DNA of 64,000 nucleotides, from positions 62,001 through 126,000 of the forward strand of contig QLIY01000055.1 in assembly GCA_003260075.1 (NCBI GenBank). Reading direction: 5' to 3'. Position numbers and translations under genes: made by a program. Below the pieces are notes generated by a model. The model was not told the DNA's origin, searched no databases, and was given only the letters and a program-made list of their open reading frames with translations. This DNA comes from Phallusia mammillata. Lineage: Eukaryota; Chordata; Ascidiacea; Phlebobranchia; Ascidiidae. Shown here piece after piece: positions 61,987-64,000 of this stretch. Numbering within the stretch: position 1 is the stretch's first letter; the number at the start of each line of letters is the position of its first letter.

Positions 61987-62397
61987 TCTAATTTACAGTT
62001 TTGTCAAAAACGCTAGTTTGTCCAACAGTATTTTTAGAAATGTGATACCAGTATACGTTTCGTGTCCAAAGCGCACAAAACAATGCCACAAAGGTCAAAC
62101 CGCACCACTGATAAATGTTTTTCAAACACATTTGGCCCAGCAGGAACCGCCGTTAAGCACTACCTCAGTGTAAAACGTGCAAATCCCCCCCCCCTAATCT
62201 AATTTACAGTTTTGTCAAAAACGCTAGTTTGTCCAACAGTATGTTTAGAAATGTGATACCAGTATGCGTTTCGTGTCCAAAGCGCACAAAACAATGCCAC
62301 AAAGGTCAAACCGCACCACTGATAAATGTTTTTCAAACACATTTGGCCCAGCAGGAACCGCCGTTAAGCACTACCTCAGTGTAAAACGTGCAAATCT
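61984..62397. repeat. C-run-spaced duplication 12, also preceded by a long C tract
   Basis: Copy 1 (61984-62184) is preceded by a 58-base C tract (61926-61983). A 10-base C run (62185-62194) separates it from copy 2 (62195-62397). Both start TAATCTAATTTACAG. Only a few substitutions are seen. Confidence 0.92.
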
Positions 62398-64000
62398 CGG
62401 ATTTCAAATTTGAAATCAAGTTGGTTGGTTGTCTTATCTAATTCTAGTTTAATTTCTAGTCTTTGAGAACATGGTAATTCTAGTTCCAATCTAATTTGTT
62501 AAAACTGAGATGCTCTAATTTTAATTCTAAACTAATTCGAAAAAACGAAAAAAATCTAGTTGTCCAAGTCTGGTAAACCATACCCAAACCCACTTGCAGT
62601 TCATATATTTTTCTTATTTTTGATGAAAGTATTGCTCTTTAATCTTCCATTTAAGTGCTACTCGAAATAGAACGTTAATGTCGGGAAATATGTGTTTTTG
62701 CAACCGTGTGCGCAAATAAAGTCTCGTTGCACAAATACAAAACATTTATAGTTTTGCTTCAGTTTATTTATTTTTTTAATTGATTAAAAAAATCTTGGTA
62801 TTGGTTATCAAGCGCTCATTGTTTCTTTGTATTGACTTTACGTTTGGATTTAAATGAAAGACTTTTGAACAGGAAACAAAACTTCACGCATAAATTACCC
62901 CAAATTCAATTCCTTTCTGAATTAGGATTACCAGTGGCCTAAACATTTCTCGATGAAATTGTAACCTACAAGACGTTGCGACGCGCTATCGACAACGAGT
63001 CGCATCAATCTCTACAGAACCCAAAAGCGCTCATACTCGATGTTCTGCCCTGCCGCTAATCAAAGACCTTCGACGATCATATCGTGCCCGTTTTTCAATA
63101 GTTGCTACTTTATGCCACAACCTTGTTAAACATATTAGCGTGCTATATTATCGGAAATTGAACAGGTCATGTGTCACTTAGCAGTTGTCACCACGAGGTT
63201 AAAGGTGGAACGCATTAGGGTATCGTCAACAAAGAACACCTTACACACACAATGTACGGCAAACATTGTCGTGCTACAGTGTGAGTTGTCCAAACACCTT
63301 CTAAACTGGTTTCATGATCGACTGATTTAGCAAGTGTTTTATTTTTATCACATTCTGATTTGATTTTATGCCCTAAAAGCATTCTCCTTTGCAAAAGCAT
63401 TATCCATCTTTACGTACGGATGCTGCATGGAAGTATATTTTAAATGCACTGTATCCCTTACACTATCCAGTCCTAAGATGGTTCAAACTAACCACGATTC
63501 ACGTCTTCAGCTGGAAGATCGAACACTGGTATTGAGGTGCTACGTGCATGGTCCCACTTCCTTATGGCAAACGTCTACCACATGCCAGGCCGTTTATTGG
63601 AATAATATTCGCGTAATTTAAAATAACATTCTTGTCGGATTTTTTAGAATTCCAATGTCCATAAAGCGGTGATACTTGATTTGTATAAGTTAAGCGGAGA
63701 CAACAAGGCGGCGCTAGAGGTCTAATATGAATGTAGCTGAAAAAAATCATCAATTGACACCAAGAAGTCTAGAAATCATATTCTGAAAATTCTCTCGAAA
63801 CTTGTAAATGTTGTTCTGTCAATTTAAACAGAATTTCTGCACCACGTCATTACAAATTTAGAGTTTCAAGTTTAAAATAGAATAAGTGTATAAACATCTG
63901 AAAACTGTGAGACTTTTGATGTAAAGATTAATTTTGAAGAGTTGATTTGTCCAAAGCGTATAAAACTAAATACACTATACTTACTAGTGCACAACAGCAG

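Larger units (their letters stand above)
58604..64000. other. Upstream flank of laminin alpha, no recognised gene
   Basis: The proximal part should hold the laminin 5' UTR and promoter, but no TATA box or clear start is identifiable. Further right are duplications 10-12, the 58-base C tract and a degenerate TCTAATT/TCTAGTT-rich stretch near 62400-62570. No frame carries a recognisable domain. A good donor on the minus strand at the extreme right edge may belong to another gene. Confidence 0.5.

Overview
The window is eukaryotic nuclear DNA from an animal. Every recognisable gene is split into many small exons with GT-AG introns, and the products are animal extracellular-matrix or ER proteins. 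Mostly short introns, a LAMA1/2-type laminin alpha chain, hAT-type transposons and visible haplotype-like polymorphism suggest an invertebrate deuterostome. An ascidian tunicate is my best guess, but the sequence alone does not prove it.

Layout, left to right. (1) About 1-1863, minus strand: the N-terminal part of a flavin-containing monooxygenase (FMO) that runs off the left edge. (2) 2640-6897, plus strand: a complete 12-exon collagen prolyl 4-hydroxylase alpha subunit (531 aa), head-to-head with the FMO. (3) 6898-9154: 3' region with a hAT-like element, an 81-base G tract and a duplicated 3' UTR. (4) 9155-14203, plus strand: a second 12-exon prolyl 4-hydroxylase alpha subunit (534 aa), a diverged tandem paralogue. 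(5) 14204-15698: two hAT-like elements inserted side by side, sharing one 8-bp target. (6) 15699-20127, minus strand: an 11-exon transmembrane mucin-like protein (1037 aa) with about 24 units of a 24-residue Thr-rich repeat, EGF-like and SEA-like modules, a membrane helix and a cytoplasmic tail. (7) 22616-58603, minus strand: a complete laminin alpha chain that I traced as 63 exons summing to 9489 coding bases (3162 aa plus stop) with every intron phase compatible. Its signal-peptide exon lies about 12 kb from exon 2. A second candidate first exon with a signal-like segment and a matching donor phase ends at 47030. (8) 58604-64000: no recognisable gene.

Functional theme: prolyl 4-hydroxylase hydroxylates procollagen in the ER, laminin alpha organises basement membrane, and the mucin-like protein is a cell-surface glycoprotein. 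The clustering may be coincidental.

The most unusual signal is not a gene. Twelve separate places carry a tandem duplication of about 55 to 1390 bp whose two near-identical copies are separated by a pure run of 9-12 G or C. All runs are G on the plus strand before 11.1 kb and all are C from 20.3 kb on. At one of them the second copy is the empty-site allele of a transposon present in the first copy. The likeliest reading is two haplotypes stacked at contig joins, with homopolymer ends produced by sequencing or assembly. A biological origin (G-tract-associated duplication) is not excluded. Two of these duplications cut into coding exons.
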